Shown here: positions 43,097-49,794 of the stretch, one piece after another
Layout of the letters: each line of letters begins with the position of its first letter
Numbering within the stretch: the first letter of the stretch is position 1
Origin: CAYHPY01 sp964358485
Lineage (GTDB): Bacteria > Elusimicrobiota > Elusimicrobia > UBA1565 > UBA9628
Direction: 5' to 3'
Assembly (NCBI GenBank): GCA_964358485.1
Contig: CAYHPY010000009.1
Location: 1 to 64,000 of the forward strand
Length of the DNA stretch: 64,000 nt
Translations under genes and position numbers: made by a program
The notes under the pieces: model-generated
Databases searched by the model: none
What the model was told of the DNA's origin: nothing
What the model saw: only the letters and a program-made list of their open reading frames with translations

Positions 43097-43118
43097 CTAG
43101 ACTGACACGTCAGTCTAG
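43097..43118. promoter_or_regulatory. TetR operator in front of the efflux operon
   Basis: Perfect 10-nt arms CTAGACTGAC / GTCAGTCTAG with a 2-nt centre, starting 3 nt upstream of the TetR ATG. TAGACT in one arm may be the -10 box, so bound repressor would cover the promoter. Confidence 0.8.
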
Positions 43119-43196
43119 CAGACCATCGCCCCAAAGTCAATGGTGCCGGTGGTTGACATGCTTGCTTTGCTTGCCTTGGCTAGGACGGCGGGCGGG

Positions 43197-43224
43197 AATT
43201 TGAAGAATATGAATGCCAGGCACC
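43197..43224. repeat. REP-like repeat, single copy
   Basis: 28 bases identical (in inverse orientation) to 6273-6300, ending in GAATGCCAGGCACC. It lies between the 3' end of the PIN toxin gene and the start of the TetR gene. Confidence 0.8.
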
Positions 43225-43242
43225 GCGGGACCGCTGGAGTGC

Positions 43243-43671
43243 TTATTGGGAAAGGCGAACTCCGTGAACTTCGAAGCCCATGGCTTGGGCGGCGGTCCCC
43301 AATTGGAGGTCGTGGGTCAGAAAAGCCAGGTCGCTCTTTCGCTCCGCGCGGTAGAGCAAGGCGCTCGCCAAATGGATCGCGTCCAGGGTGGCGAGGATGG
43401 TTGGAAAGGGCTCCGCGGCCCGATCTAAAATTTCACGGTCCAGGGAAATGACGCTGATGAGCTCGAATATTTCCAGGAGCGCCTTTCGCTTTTCCGAGAC
43501 TTCGCCGTCCTGAATGTCCCCTTGAAGGCGAAGCCGGTCCAGGGCGCGAAGCGATTCGATCAGGGCAAGTTCGCTGGTCGCGCCCTTTCCCCAACGATTC
43601 CAGTCTTTGACCGGATCCTTTTCGTCGAGCAATTTCCTAAGAATGACCGAGGAATCCAGGTAGGCGTTCAC
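43243..43671 (-). CDS. vapC: PIN-domain toxin (VapC-type)
   Basis: 142 residues from GTG at 43671. The four acidic PIN positions are visible: MNAYLDSSV (Asp about 6), SELALIESLR (Glu), LDAIHLASAL (Asp) and FLTHDLQLG (Asp). VapC toxins cleave RNA, often tRNA. The start overlaps the antitoxin stop as GTGA, giving the standard antitoxin-toxin order. Confidence 0.88.
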   Translation of the reverse strand: MNAYLDSSVILRKLLDEKDPVKDWNRWGKGATSELALIESLRALDRLRLQGDIQDGEVSEKRKALLEIFELISVISLDREILDRAAEPFPTILATLDAIHLASALLYRAERKSDLAFLTHDLQLGTAAQAMGFEVHGVRLSQ

Positions 43672-43925
43672 CGGCGCTCCCGTTCCTCTCGCAGGAGTTT
43701 GGTGCTATCCGTCTTTTTTTTGAGCGGCCTGAATTTCATTTTATCGATGTCGCCCAACGGCTTGGCCGCTTCGCGGATGGTCAGCCCTCTGCGCGTTTCC
43801 CCCGCGGAGACGACTCTCGCCACGGGCGTTTTGCGGTCGAAAATCAAAAGCTCCCCCCCGCTCCGGACTTGCCCGAGGTAGTAGCTCAATTTCGCCTTGA
43901 GCGTGGCGATCTTAACCTCTATCAT
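43668..43925 (-). CDS. Phd/VapB-type antitoxin
   Basis: 85 residues from ATG at 43925. The start MIEVKIATLKAKLSYYLGQV and RSGGELLIFDRKTPVARVVS match Phd/YefM-type antitoxins that bind DNA with the N-terminal half and the toxin with the C-terminal tail. The tail is Lys/Arg-rich. A consensus promoter with a leaderless spacing fixes the start; the longer frame upstream is not supported. Confidence 0.87.
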   Translation of the reverse strand: MIEVKIATLKAKLSYYLGQVRSGGELLIFDRKTPVARVVSAGETRRGLTIREAAKPLGDIDKMKFRPLKKKTDSTKLLREERERR

Positions 43926-43931
43926 GACCAT

Positions 43932-43960
43932 ATTGTAGTCATAAATAGTCATATTGTCAA
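43932..43960 (-). promoter_or_regulatory. Promoter and operator of the VapBC-type operon
   Basis: TTGACA (43955-43960) and TACAAT (43932-43937) are 17 nt apart, and the ATG (43925) follows after 6 nt. Within it TATGACTA occurs twice in direct repeat and GGTCAT gives an inverted partner near +1, a likely antitoxin binding site. Confidence 0.8.
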
Positions 43961-44087
43961 GACGCGGAAAGTGCCGGAGTAACCCCTCTGTTGCACCATG
44001 TAACCAGGCTGTGAATTTACAGCCGGGGGTCCCGGGGCTATACTGAACCAAATCAAATTTTCCGTGTCCTACCCTGGAGGCGATGAA

Positions 44088-44894
44088 ATGATTACCGATG
44101 CCGCCCGTCCCGCTCCCGTCCCTCTGGGGGACTACGAAAACCGTGCCATCCTGGACGCCGCGCGAAGCCTCCCCCCTCCCCGGGCCTCGGACATCATCAT
44201 TTTGGCCCCGGTTCCAGACTTCTGCCTAAGGTGCCCGAACTGCCAATTCCTGGACGACCGCATCCGCCCGGAGTGCCATGTTTGCGGAGTCATCTTCGCC
44301 AAATGGTCCAAGCGGACGGCGCCGGTCCCTGAGCCGGAAAGCGGGTTCTGGGGCTGGGTGGATGTAATCCTGGATTTGGTTTTGGGGAACCCCCGCAAAT
44401 TGGCGGTTTTCGCGGCGGCGATGGCCGTGTTGTGGGTGGCCGACGGGCCCCGTCGCCTGCATGCGCCCGTGGCTCCGATCGCTCCGGGAGCGTGGAAGCC
44501 CGCGGGTCCATTGTCGTATCGAATCGGCTACCTCAAACCGGAAGGAATGATGGGGACTCTGCCCATTTACCACGAAGGCGACCGGGTGGGCTATATTTTG
44601 GAGGTCAAAAACGTCGGCCCGGGGCCGATCTCGGGCCTCCGAATCAAGTCGATCCAGGAAGTTCCCGGGCGGGGAGCCAAACCGGCCCAAACCTTGTCGG
44701 ACATCCGCCTCTTCGGCGCGCCCCAACTCCAGGTCGGGGAAGCCGCGCAATTCCACGGGGTTTTCACCGTGGCGGGGTTCAATACGACGGGAAGCCACAC
44801 CGAATTCACCCATCTGACCTTCGACCAACGGGGGTCCACGGGAGAGCTCTTCACCTTCTCTGACATTCCCAACGCGGGAGTCATCGATCCCTAA
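44088..44894 (+). CDS. Zinc-ribbon membrane protein with C-terminal beta domain
   Basis: 268 residues from ATG at 44088 (GGAGG 8 nt upstream). A four-Cys ribbon lies at about 45-75 (FCLRCPNCQF...CHVCGVIFAKW). One transmembrane segment follows near 105-120 (KLAVFAAAMAVLWVA). The outside part has VGYILEVKNVGPGPISGLRI, a CARDB/Ig-like strand pattern. The architecture (cytosolic ribbon, one helix, extracytosolic beta domain) parallels the protein at 8509, although the outer domains differ. Function unknown. TATACT is about 50 nt upstream. Confidence 0.7.
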   Translation: MITDAARPAPVPLGDYENRAILDAARSLPPPRASDIIILAPVPDFCLRCPNCQFLDDRIRPECHVCGVIFAKWSKRTAPVPEPESGFWGWVDVILDLVLGNPRKLAVFAAAMAVLWVADGPRRLHAPVAPIAPGAWKPAGPLSYRIGYLKPEGMMGTLPIYHEGDRVGYILEVKNVGPGPISGLRIKSIQEVPGRGAKPAQTLSDIRLFGAPQLQVGEAAQFHGVFTVAGFNTTGSHTEFTHLTFDQRGSTGELFTFSDIPNAGVIDP

Positions 44895-44907
44895 GCGCGA
44901 GAAAGTT

Positions 44908-44929
44908 AAGAAAGTGGATACCTGGCACC
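44908..44929. repeat. REP-like repeat, short form
   Basis: AAGAAAGTGGATACCTGGCACC, also found at 46842-46863. The end CTGGCACC and the AGAAAGTGGA part are shared with the inverted repeat at 6271-6337. It directly follows a gene end and precedes a terminator. Confidence 0.75.
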
Positions 44930-44933
44930 AATA

Positions 44934-44969
44934 AAAAAACCGGGCGGCCGTTGGGCCGCCCGGTTTTTT
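44934..44969. terminator. Strong bidirectional rho-independent terminator
   Basis: Arms AAAAAACCGGGCGGCC (44934-44949) and GGCCGCCCGGTTTTTT (44954-44969) around a GTTG loop, with A-run and T-run on either side. It lies between the convergent genes ending at 44894 and 44979 and serves both. Confidence 0.95.
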
Positions 44970-44978
44970 CTTGAGTCT

Positions 44979-45605
44979 TTAGTCGAACTTGATGTCGGCC
45001 GGCTTGATGTCCTCGAGCTTCTTGGACATCCGGTCCCAGCGACCGCCACGGTCATGATCCGGGCGCTCGCGGCACCAGACGTTGCGTGAGTCGATCAGGT
45101 AGTTCTGCCCTTCCTGCCGGGAATTGAAGGAACCGACGGCATGGGAGGTGGCGGCGTCCGCGAAAGCCACGCTCCAGTCCTCGTTTCCTTTCTGCCAGCT
45201 GTCTTCGGTCTCCCAGCGGCCGTTGAAGCCGCAGGAACCACCGGTGCCCCAGGACTTGCTGACGGCGCCGTAGAGCTGGATGTTGCGCCTGCTGCTGAAG
45301 TCCATGGGTTGTCCAACGTCCTTTCCAAGGACGGTGAAGTTCCAGTTGTCCGCGTTGGGCACCTTGCCGGAGAAGGTCGCGGTGCGGCCGTCTTGCTCGA
45401 GCTTCACCGTGAACTTTCGGCCGCTGGAGGCGCCGAACTCGACCTTGAGGGGGCCGGCGAAGAATTCTACGGTCTTGCCGTCCTGCGAGGCGATGCGAAC
45501 GGGGGCGGATCCGGCCAGGGTCAACTGTCCGGTGCGGGTTTCTTCGCCGCAGGCCGCCAGGAAAATGGCGCTTGCGACGGTGAGGAACATGGTCCTTCTG
45601 TTCAT
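44979..45605 (-). CDS. Putative lipoprotein, beta-rich
   Basis: 208 residues from ATG at 45605, with AGGAG 9 nt upstream. The lipobox is AIFLAACGEE. The mature part has repeated beta-strands (KVEFGASSGRKFTVKLEQDG, FSGKVPNADNWNFTVLG) and a C-terminal half with two Cys (GGSCGFNGRW, NVWCRERPD). It is probably attached to the outer membrane. No family is recognised. The leader contains a hairpin at 45646-45681. Confidence 0.72.
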   Translation of the reverse strand: MNRRTMFLTVASAIFLAACGEETRTGQLTLAGSAPVRIASQDGKTVEFFAGPLKVEFGASSGRKFTVKLEQDGRTATFSGKVPNADNWNFTVLGKDVGQPMDFSSRRNIQLYGAVSKSWGTGGSCGFNGRWETEDSWQKGNEDWSVAFADAATSHAVGSFNSRQEGQNYLIDSRNVWCRERPDHDRGGRWDRMSKKLEDIKPADIKFD

Positions 45606-45645
45606 GGTCTCGGCTCCTTGCTGCAGGGATCCCCTGATATCAATC

Positions 45646-45681
45646 AAACCAGGAAGCCGGGTGGGGTCGGCTTCCTGGTTT
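45646..45681 (-). terminator. Hairpin between the HigA-like gene and the lipoprotein gene
   Basis: Perfect 14-nt arms AAACCAGGAAGCCG and CGGCTTCCTGGTTT around an 8-nt loop. On the minus strand it is followed by TTGATTGATAT. It could end the antitoxin transcript or act as an attenuator of the lipoprotein; the T-run is weak. Confidence 0.6.
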
Positions 45682-45809
45682 CATCCGATTTGAGGTCGGA
45701 TCGTGGATACCCCGGGGCCAATCCCCCGGGTTACAGGTTCCTTATTATCGCACCGAAAGGCCTGTCGGCTCAAGGGTCGGAGGGCCTAGAGATAATTAGG
45801 TCTAAAGGC

Positions 45810-46136
45810 CTAGGCGCCTGGGCGCGCGGAACGGGGCCCCTTGGCGGGGATCGGGAAGAATCCGATGCGGATGCCGAAAGCCGCCAGGATGAGTTCCAAG
45901 GTGCCGAGCTCCGGGTTGCCGGCCGGGGAGAGAGTCTTGTACAGGCTGGTGCGGCTCAATTTGGTATTCTCCGCGAGCTTTCCGATGCCGCCCTGGGCCT
46001 GGACGACGTTTCGGATGGCCTTGAGAAGGTATCGGATTTCCCCATCCGCGGAGACGGAATTGAGGTAGGCCGCCGCTTCACCGGGGTTTTTCAATTTGCC
46101 GAGCAAATAGTCTTTGTGAGGAATGGTTCCGATCAT
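45810..46136 (-). CDS. HigA-like addiction-module antidote, no toxin partner
   Basis: 108 residues from ATG at 46136, preceded by GGGAGG. It matches the COG3636-type antidote family: YLLGKLKNPGEAAAYLNSVS, VVQAQGGIGKLAENTKLSRT (helix-turn-helix), LSPAGNPELGTLELILAAFG. Such antitoxins usually pair with a RelE/HigB-type toxin next to them. None is visible here; the neighbours are a HicAB pair and a lipoprotein, so it is an orphan or a remnant. TTGACA (46195-46200) and TACACT (46172-46177) are 17 nt apart. Confidence 0.85.
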   Translation of the reverse strand: MIGTIPHKDYLLGKLKNPGEAAAYLNSVSADGEIRYLLKAIRNVVQAQGGIGKLAENTKLSRTSLYKTLSPAGNPELGTLELILAAFGIRIGFFPIPAKGPRSARPGA

Positions 46137-46171
46137 CTTAGCCTCCCGTTCGGGGGAAGGGTTGCTAATCA

Positions 46172-46200
46172 AGTGTATCCTATAGACGACATGCTGTCAA
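46172..46200 (-). promoter_or_regulatory. Consensus promoter of the HigA-like gene
   Basis: TTGACA-17-TACACT on the minus strand, with a leader of about 30 nt carrying GGGAGG before the ATG. This is a leadered counter-example to the leaderless genes nearby. Confidence 0.7.
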
Positions 46201-46222
46201 GGGGCGAGGTTTCTTCCCCCTA

Positions 46223-46432
46223 CTAAACTACGACGTAAGCCGCCCGGGCGGCATGCCGAGGGACGGGGTGCCCGTCCTCTTTAAGTCCGTCCAGGTGGAA
46301 GGAAATGGCATCCCGGATGTTTTTTTCCACTTTTTCCCGGGTGGGGCCGGTGGCGATGCAGCCGGGGAGGTCCGGACAAAAGGCCGAAAAGTTCCGGCCC
46401 GCTTTTTCGATGACCACGAGGAATTTGTTCAT
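46223..46432 (-). CDS. hicB: HicB-type antitoxin, short form
   Basis: 69 residues from ATG at 46432, which overlaps the hicA stop by 4 nt. The sequence FLVVIEKAGRNFSAFCPDLP, GCIATGPTREKVEKNIRDAI is the HicB core fold without a clear DNA-binding tail, so it is the short class. It should inhibit the HicA protein. Confidence 0.9.
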   Translation of the reverse strand: MNKFLVVIEKAGRNFSAFCPDLPGCIATGPTREKVEKNIRDAISFHLDGLKEDGHPVPRHAARAAYVVV

Positions 46433-46614
46433 TTTAATCCCGCCTGCTTTAGAATGCTGTTTAGCGTCCCTGGCGACAGATCGTCGCCTGGATGGCCGGC
46501 GATCGTTACGCGGCCGGGCTTGTTTGGATGATGGAATTGCCGGTGACTCCCTCTCGTCTCGACGAGATACCAACCGTCCTTTGTGATCAGCCGTAGAACG
46601 TCCCGCAACTTCAT
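46429..46614 (-). CDS. hicA: HicA-type toxin
   Basis: 61 residues from ATG at 46614. KLRDVLRLITKDGWYLVETR then GSHRQFHHPNKPGRVTIAGH contains the catalytic His of GSHRQF; the end LNSILKQAGL is typical. TATACT (46619-46624) lies 4 nt before the ATG with TTGACG 18 nt further up (46643-46648), so translation is probably leaderless. Unlike the HicA at 27733, this is the short canonical form. Confidence 0.92.
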   Translation of the reverse strand: MKLRDVLRLITKDGWYLVETRGSHRQFHHPNKPGRVTIAGHPGDDLSPGTLNSILKQAGLK

Positions 46615-46840
46615 TTTTAGTATAGCCCCTGCGGGTCGCATTCGTCAATCCCGCAATATTAATACGAGTGAGCGAGGGCTTTTGTTCCATATCAATTTTA
46701 AAATTCGACGATTTATCGACGGGCGGATTTAATCGTCCGTGGGGGCGGGGGTCCCGGTCAATCCGGTTCCTTGACCTTTCCATGTGTCGCTGATGGATAG
46801 ACGCCAAGCGGGAACGAAATCTTTCAGGCGGAAAGAAAGG
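46615..46840. other. Intergenic stretch without a gene
   Basis: Apart from the hicA promoter at 46619-46648, I see no gene or RNA in this AT-richer stretch. A long open frame through it on the minus strand is just the extension of the hicB frame and lacks coding character. Confidence 0.5.
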
Positions 46841-46863
46841 TAAGAAAGTGGATACCTGGCACC
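46841..46863. repeat. REP-like repeat, short form
   Basis: TAAGAAAGTGGATACCTGGC plus ACC, identical over at least 22 bases to the copy at 44908-44929. It sits 1 nt beyond the stop of the Cys-repeat gene. Confidence 0.75.
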
Positions 46864-46864
46864 G

Positions 46865-47527
46865 CTAGGGTTGGGCTTGGCAGAGCTTCACGGCCTCGGG
46901 GTACTGGACATTGTCTTGCCGGGCGGAGCGGTAGCAAGCCACGGGGTCCACGGCCGATACGCTGCCTTTGCAGAGGACGATGGCTTCCAGGAAGGCCACA
47001 TTGGCCTCGCGGGCGTTCTGGTAGCAGCGGGCCGGGGCGTCGGGGGAGACGGAGCCTTCGCAAAGGGTGAGGGCCTCGATGTACGGGACATTGCGCTCGC
47101 GGGCCAGGCCGTAGCAGAGGGCGGGCGCCTCGGAGGAGGGGCTGCGCTTGCAGAGCGTGACCGCCTCTTTATATTGCACCAGCAGGGCGCGGGCCTTGGA
47201 GTAGCAGGCGGCGGGGCCGTCCGGGGAAGGTTGGCTGCGGCAGGCCGAGATGGCTTCGAAATAGCCCATGCCGCGGCGCCGGGCGTCGGAGTAACAACGG
47301 GCCGGGGCGTCGGAGGCGGGGGTTTCCCGGCAGAGGATGGCGGCGTCGCGGGCCTCGACTCCGTTTTCGCAGGCGCGGCGTTCACAGGCGCTTTTGCGAT
47401 TGGCAAATCCCGCCTTGGATTGGGAGACGATGGAGGTGATGGCGGAGGCGGGGAGTTCGGGGAGGGGCTGGGGGGCGGCTACGGAAACGGAGGCAAGGAA
47501 GGGAAGGATGAGGAAAGATGATTTCAT
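46865..47527 (-). CDS. Secreted Cys-paired tandem-repeat protein
   Basis: 220 residues from ATG at 47527 with signal peptide SSFLILPFLASVSVAAPQ. The mature protein has about five repeats of 37 residues, each with one Cys in an A-x-x-LC position and one in an APARCY position, e.g. ALTLCEGSVSPDAPARCYQN and AIVLCKGSVSAVDPVACYRS, joined by REANVAFLEA-type helices. The pattern suggests a helical solenoid held by disulfides, somewhat like Sel1/TPR repeats, but I know no named family. TATAAT lies 9 nt before the ATG. Confidence 0.72.
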   Translation of the reverse strand: MKSSFLILPFLASVSVAAPQPLPELPASAITSIVSQSKAGFANRKSACERRACENGVEARDAAILCRETPASDAPARCYSDARRRGMGYFEAISACRSQPSPDGPAACYSKARALLVQYKEAVTLCKRSPSSEAPALCYGLARERNVPYIEALTLCEGSVSPDAPARCYQNAREANVAFLEAIVLCKGSVSAVDPVACYRSARQDNVQYPEAVKLCQAQP

Positions 47528-47565
47528 GGGTACGACATTATAAACGGACTTTCCGAAAAGAATAA

Positions 47566-47618
47566 GGGTCCAAACGCCCAATGGAACTGGGTCTTTTAAC
47601 GGAACCGGTCATGGGTCC
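47566..47618. promoter_or_regulatory. Three GGGTC direct repeats between divergent promoters
   Basis: GGGTC occurs at 47566, 47589 and 47613, 23-24 bp apart, two of them as GGGTCCAA. The array lies between the -10 boxes of the divergent genes at 47527 and 47662, where an activator could bind. Confidence 0.4.
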
Positions 47619-47661
47619 AACGGCCTAACTAGGTTTCCTCGCGGAAAAGTATTATTCGCTA

Positions 47662-49755
47662 ATGATAAGATTATCCCTCTACGGCATGATAATATTGTTC
47701 TCCCCCTTCGGGGTCGAATCCGCCGGCGCCCAGACCTTCTCCGGGCGTCCGGTCCGCTCCTCCCCCGCCGCCGGAGTCCCCGCGCAAATTTCTCCCGCCC
47801 AGATCGCGGCGGGCTACGCGGCCGCCAAGGCGCGGCATCAAACGGCGCTTTCGCTCATCACCTCCATCCCCTCGGCCCAGCGCACCTTCGCCAACACCGT
47901 CCGCGCTTTTGAATCGGCCGAGGCGGCGTTCTCCGAGGAATCCACCCCCCTTCTGTTTCTGGCCTATGTCTCCCCCGATGAGGCCGTGCGCGCGGCCGCC
48001 GTCGAGGTCGAGAAGCAAGCCGAAATGGATTCCATCGAGGTCTGGTCCCGCCCCGAGCTTTACCAGGCGATGAAGGATTTCTCCGCGCGCGGCGAGGCCT
48101 TGGAGGGCGAGGATCAACGCCTCCTGGATTTCACGCTTCGGGGATTTAAGGAACAGGGCCTGCACCTTCAGGAGGAAAAGAAGGTTGAATTGCGCCGGGT
48201 CCAGGAGCGGCTGTCGGAGCTGGAGATTCAATTCGCCTCGAATATCCGCGAGCACAAGGATTCCCTGGAGGTCTCCGCGGATGATCTGGACGGGCTCCCG
48301 GCCGATTACGCCGAGGGGCTGGAAAAGACTCCGGAAGGGAAATATCTGGTGACGCTGGATTATCCGAGCTATCTGCCGTTCATGCAGTACGCCAAGAACG
48401 GCGAGCTTCGACGGCAGCTGCATCTGAAATATCAGAACAGAGCTACGGAACGGAACGTTCCGATCTTGGAAGAGGCTTTGAGCCTGCGGCACAAGGCCGC
48501 GGGCTTGTTGGATTATCCAAGCTACGCCCATCGGGCTTTGGACAACAATCGGATGGCCAAGGAACCGGGGAAGGTAAAGGCATTTCTGGAGCGCTTGCGC
48601 GCTCTTGTTACCGAGCGCGGCCGCGCCGAGATCGCGGACCTGCTGGCGGTCAAAAAGCAGTCCGATCCCGGGGCCTCCCGAATCGAGCCCTGGGAACTCT
48701 CCTATTATTCCAACATTCTCCGCCGCGCCCGCTACGACCTGGACCCCGAAGAGGTCAAGCAGTATTTCCCGGTCGAGCGCGTGGTCGAGGGGACCCTGGC
48801 GATCTATCAGGAGTTGCTGGGGCTTCGCTTCGAAGAGGAGAAAGGCGCGGAGGTCTGGCACCCGGAAGTCAAAAAATACCGGATTTTCGACAAGGAATCG
48901 GGCCGCTCGATCGGAACCTTCTTTCTGGACCTCTTTCCCCGGCCGGGCAAGCACAACCACTTCGCCGCCTTCGGCCTGATCCAGGGGCGGGTCCTGGACG
49001 ACGGCTCCTACCGGGAGCCGCTCTCGGCCATGGTCGCCAATTTCTCCAAGCCCACGCCCGGAAAGCCCTCCCTGCTCAAGCACGGCGACGTGGAGACCTT
49101 CTTCCACGAGTTCGGCCACATCATGCACCAGACCTTGACCACGGCCCGGCACGCCACCCTTTCGGGCTCCCGGGTGGCCCGGGATTTCGTGGAGGCCCCC
49201 TCCCAGATGATGGAGAACTTCGTCTGGACCAAGGAGGTCCTGGACCGGCTCTCCGGGCATTACCAGGACCCTTCCCGGAAACTTCCCCCCGAGCTCCTGG
49301 AGAAGATGCTGGCGTCCAAGCGCTACAACCAGGCGCTTCATTACCTGGGCCAGATCGCCTACGCCTCCATCGACCTCGCCCTGCACAGCGGCCTCCCCGG
49401 GGACACGACCGCGCTTTTCCTGCGCATGATGGAGGAGATCGGCCTGATTCCCGCCGCTCCCGGGGCGCATCCACAGGCCGGCTTCGGGCACCTGCTGGGC
49501 GGCTATGGGGCGGGCTATTACGGCTACCTGTGGTCGGAAGTCTTCGCGGCCGACGTCTTCTCGCGGTTTCGCAAGGAAGGGCTTCTCAGCCCCGAGGTGG
49601 GCATGGCCTACCGCCGGGCGATCCTGGAGCGGGGCGGCTCCCGGCCGGAGATCGACTCTCTCCGGGAATTTTTAGGGCGTGAGCCCAACGAGGACGAATT
49701 CCTGGAGGAGCTCAGCCCGCCCGAGGGCCGGAAAGGGGCGGGGACACCACGCTAG
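47662..49755 (+). CDS. M3-family metallopeptidase (oligopeptidase-like), secreted
   Basis: 697 residues of the thimet oligopeptidase/OpdA (M3) family. The zinc motif is TFFHEFGHIMHQTL (about residue 480), followed by DFVEAPSQMMENFVW with the third ligand. GYGAGYYGYLWSEVFAADVF near the C-terminus is the substrate-binding loop. A signal sequence (LYGMIILFSPFGVESAGAQ) suggests a periplasmic oligopeptidase, unusual because most bacterial M3 enzymes are cytosolic. TATTAT (47650-47655) ends 6 nt before the ATG. Confidence 0.93.
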   Translation: MIRLSLYGMIILFSPFGVESAGAQTFSGRPVRSSPAAGVPAQISPAQIAAGYAAAKARHQTALSLITSIPSAQRTFANTVRAFESAEAAFSEESTPLLFLAYVSPDEAVRAAAVEVEKQAEMDSIEVWSRPELYQAMKDFSARGEALEGEDQRLLDFTLRGFKEQGLHLQEEKKVELRRVQERLSELEIQFASNIREHKDSLEVSADDLDGLPADYAEGLEKTPEGKYLVTLDYPSYLPFMQYAKNGELRRQLHLKYQNRATERNVPILEEALSLRHKAAGLLDYPSYAHRALDNNRMAKEPGKVKAFLERLRALVTERGRAEIADLLAVKKQSDPGASRIEPWELSYYSNILRRARYDLDPEEVKQYFPVERVVEGTLAIYQELLGLRFEEEKGAEVWHPEVKKYRIFDKESGRSIGTFFLDLFPRPGKHNHFAAFGLIQGRVLDDGSYREPLSAMVANFSKPTPGKPSLLKHGDVETFFHEFGHIMHQTLTTARHATLSGSRVARDFVEAPSQMMENFVWTKEVLDRLSGHYQDPSRKLPPELLEKMLASKRYNQALHYLGQIAYASIDLALHSGLPGDTTALFLRMMEEIGLIPAAPGAHPQAGFGHLLGGYGAGYYGYLWSEVFAADVFSRFRKEGLLSPEVGMAYRRAILERGGSRPEIDSLREFLGREPNEDEFLEELSPPEGRKGAGTPR

Positions 49756-49794
49756 TGGTGCCCCCCTTGATGGACTAGAATGATGCCCCGGCTC

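Noticed and set aside
47671..49491. Minus-strand frame of 606 codons opposite the M3 peptidase
   Set aside because: Shadow of a well-supported peptidase gene; low-complexity composition typical of antisense frames.
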